A program made the translations under genes and the position numbers. A stretch of 64,000 bases of DNA, taken from contig CM060471.1 in assembly GCA_030544235.1 (NCBI GenBank), forward strand, positions 8,334,848 to 8,398,847, read 5' to 3'. This document shows positions 61,887-64,000 of this stretch, in pieces. Below the pieces are notes generated by a model. It ran no database searches. It was given only the letters and a program-made list of their open reading frames with translations, and was not told the DNA's origin. Origin of the DNA: Lepturacanthus savala. Lineage: Eukaryota; Chordata; Actinopteri; Scombriformes; Trichiuridae. Each line of letters opens with the position of its first letter. Position 1 is the stretch's first letter.

Positions 61887-62264
61887 GATTTTTCAAAAAT
61901 AAATGTGCATAGAAATAAGCCTGGACATTGCTCATATTTTTTATTTGAATTTATTAAACCTTTACTTTTATGGCTCTGTTCCTTTTTATGTGCATTTAAA
62001 CATTTTATATACTTGTTATATATTTTTGTATAATGTTGAGTAATGTTTGTGTCATGTTTTATAATAAAATGATTTATGGTTTCCGGTGAAGCAGAGTCTG
62101 ACTGGTAGAAATGAGACTAAATATGACTAAAGACTAAACAGACTGACATATTTAAAACTGCCTCGAAAAGCAATAAATCATCAGTTCCGATAAAGAGCAG
62201 CAGTGAAACATGATATTATCATTAATGCTTCATGACTCCACTGTCTGACCGAAACGAGCCCAAA

Positions 62265-62280
62265 CACGCACAGATGCGTG
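62265..62280. promoter_or_regulatory. Palindromic HIF-core pair near p4ha1 5' region
   Basis: CACGCACAGATGCGTG holds two inverted RCGTG cores (GCGTG on each strand) around a CACAG string, the ancillary motif often found beside hypoxia response elements. P4HA1 is a known HIF target in mammals. Function here is inferred. Confidence 0.35.
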
Positions 62281-62469
62281 TATGTGTTTTACCGTAATAC
62301 TCCGAATATAACCGTGAACACAGGAAATCACAAATTCTCCAACAAATCCAACAAATCGTCTTCAGCCGCTGCAGCAAGAAATAAAAACAACTTGTTCTTC
62401 TTCTGTTGCTGCCGATTCTTCTTCTTTACGCGGTTCATTGGTAGCTGGCGCTGACTTGAAGCTGCATTA

Positions 62470-62483
62470 CCGCCCCCTGCTGG
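62470..62483 (-). promoter_or_regulatory. CTCF-like motif upstream of p4ha1
   Basis: The minus strand reads CCAGCAGGGGGCGG, which fits the CTCF core consensus closely. It lies about 1 kb upstream of the start-codon exon, in or near the promoter region of p4ha1. Confidence 0.5.
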
Positions 62484-64000
62484 ACTGGAGCGGGACAGTA
62501 GTTTGTTTTGTCAAAACAAAACCAGAAAATAAAAAATAATACCAAAAAATTGAATTAAATTTTTTCTAAATATAAAATGAATAACTAGAAAGAAAGAAAT
62601 CAACTCCTCTTCATCAAACTATAATATTCTATATATAATTTTATTAGATAACTGTGTAAACTGAATAAACTCCATATAGTTTCTATATATTTAAGCATAA
62701 CTTATTTTAAGCATAACCCCCCCCCCCAAAAAAAAAAAACAAGAAAACAAATTAAAAATGTATTTGAAAATATATTTACAAAATAAGGTTAAATATAAAA
62801 TAAATTAATTAAATAAATTCATTATTTTTCTTTTCCCTGTCTTATGGTTTGTGGTACCAACATTAAGATGCATTACCTCCATCTACCATTTCTTCCGTGT
62901 TACGACTTAGTTCAGAATAATGTAACTAATGTCAGACTTTCTAGTAATTAATAGAATGAAATGTATAATTACATGTGATTAATTACCACCATTAAAACAG
63001 ATAAAAGTCATTCAGTATATGATTGTTACATGAATGGATTGAGCTGGAAGCACGAACCACAGACTCTCGGGGTGGGAGAATTTATTGTAAAGGTGCATCT
63101 TATCAAACATTGATGAACAGTGCAAAACACCTTTCTGCTCAGCGACCTCCTCTGTCTTTGGTGCAGGCGGCACTCATGACTCAGCAAAAATATAGAACGT
63201 CACTTTACACTGGAACCCGACACAACCCCCGCAGGTATCAAACAGTGATATTTACAATACGTACAAATATTGTACACAAGAATGTAGCCATTAGTGTTTC
63301 TGAGAAGCCGGTTTCATCTGAAGGTTTAGTCTGAAAACATGGCAAAAAGAAGAAGAAGAAGAACCCAGATTTAAGTGTTTGTGTTGTTCAAAGTGTCCAA
63401 AGTGCATCTATGTACAAATATATGAGTGTGTTCTCATCCTTATTCTGTAGAAAACATCCTGAGGAAGAAGCTGCTCAATCGACTGAACACAAACACATAA
63501 CAGTTATATAATAATCTATAATCTGTGAGGGTCGGTGTCCTCCTGCAGGGATTTTGTGATCAAGTGTTTTTTTTAAATGTTTTCATTAGTTTGTAATTTG
63601 TTATGTTTCCAAAAGTCCTTGAAGGGTCATAAACAGGAGGCAAAAACTGCTCCAGTCTCTCCTAAACATGGCTGAAGTGTTATTTATGTTCCGGAAAAAA
63701 ATCAAGAGAGTAGAATAAAATTCCTGACAGTAAATTTGAAATATTATCAGTAAAAAAAACTATTAATTTTGAGCAAATGTTTGAAGAAAAAAGTTGTTAT
63801 TTATTTGGCAAAATTAGTTTTTTCAATAAAATAAAAAAATTTAAAAGAACAAATAAAATTTTCAGTGGGGAAATGTTGAAATATAAAAAAGTTTTTAAAT
63901 GTTTTTAAAAGCCTAAAAACTAACTAACTAAATGTTCTAACTTTTCTACTTTTCCCACTTCATACTTAAAATATTATACTTTATTTCCTAAAATATTCAC
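62484..64000. other. Flanking sequence, no gene recognised
   Basis: AT-rich with a C-run followed by an A-run near 62718-62740. A 103-codon open frame at 63023-63334 has no recognisable domain. Nothing can be supported as a feature. Confidence 0.45.

Noticed and set aside
63023..63334. 103-codon ORF near the right end
   Set aside because: No recognisable domain or exon structure; length is within chance expectation for a 64-kb window.

Overview
The window is a piece of a ray-finned fish nuclear genome, most likely a percomorph teleost. It holds three vertebrate intron-containing genes, many fish-type Tc1 transposons and tRNA-derived SINEs, long CA/TG and TA microsatellites, and AT-rich intergenic DNA. 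I cannot name the species. No bacterial, phage, CRISPR or operon-like structure is present.

Layout. (1) 1-9.3 kb, minus strand: the 5' part of a formin-2 gene (fmn2), with three coding exons (6984-8674, 3843-4090, 1613-1791). The rest of the gene, including FH1 and FH2, lies beyond the left edge. (2) 9.3-37 kb: about 28 kb with no recognisable host gene. It contains minisatellites, SINEs, an L2-like LINE broken by a Tc1 element and by a hAT-like MITE, a near-perfect 100-bp palindrome, a Ty3/Gypsy fragment and several dispersed repeat families. (3) 37.1-45.8 kb, plus strand: a complete arginase gene in eight coding exons (347 aa). It is closest to arginase-1 but carries an Arg-rich N-terminal extension that looks like a mitochondrial presequence. 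(4) 45.8-48.7 kb: intergenic gap between two convergent genes. (5) 48.7-62.4 kb, minus strand: a complete prolyl 4-hydroxylase alpha-1 gene (p4ha1) in fourteen coding exons (534 aa, the same length as human P4HA1). Its introns hold two Tc1 elements, a SINE, a MITE, a minisatellite and many CA/TG tracts. (6) 62.5-64 kb: flank with nothing recognised.

The three genes do not form a pathway: an actin nucleator, a urea/ornithine enzyme of mitochondria and an ER collagen-modifying enzyme. A loose metabolic link exists (arginase makes ornithine, a proline precursor; P4HA1 hydroxylates proline in collagen), but nothing in the sequence shows co-regulation.

I found no previously undescribed system that I can defend. 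The observations most worth checking are: the strand-biased placement of TG tracts at 3' splice sites and CA tracts at 5' splice sites in p4ha1 and arg1; the presence of only one of the two mutually exclusive exons known from mammalian P4HA1; the palindrome at 18 kb; the nested transposon insertions; and a repeat-derived CTCF-like motif inside arg1. Exon boundaries were placed by hand from homology to remembered family sequence and from GT/AG sites with consistent codon phase. They are not supported by transcripts.
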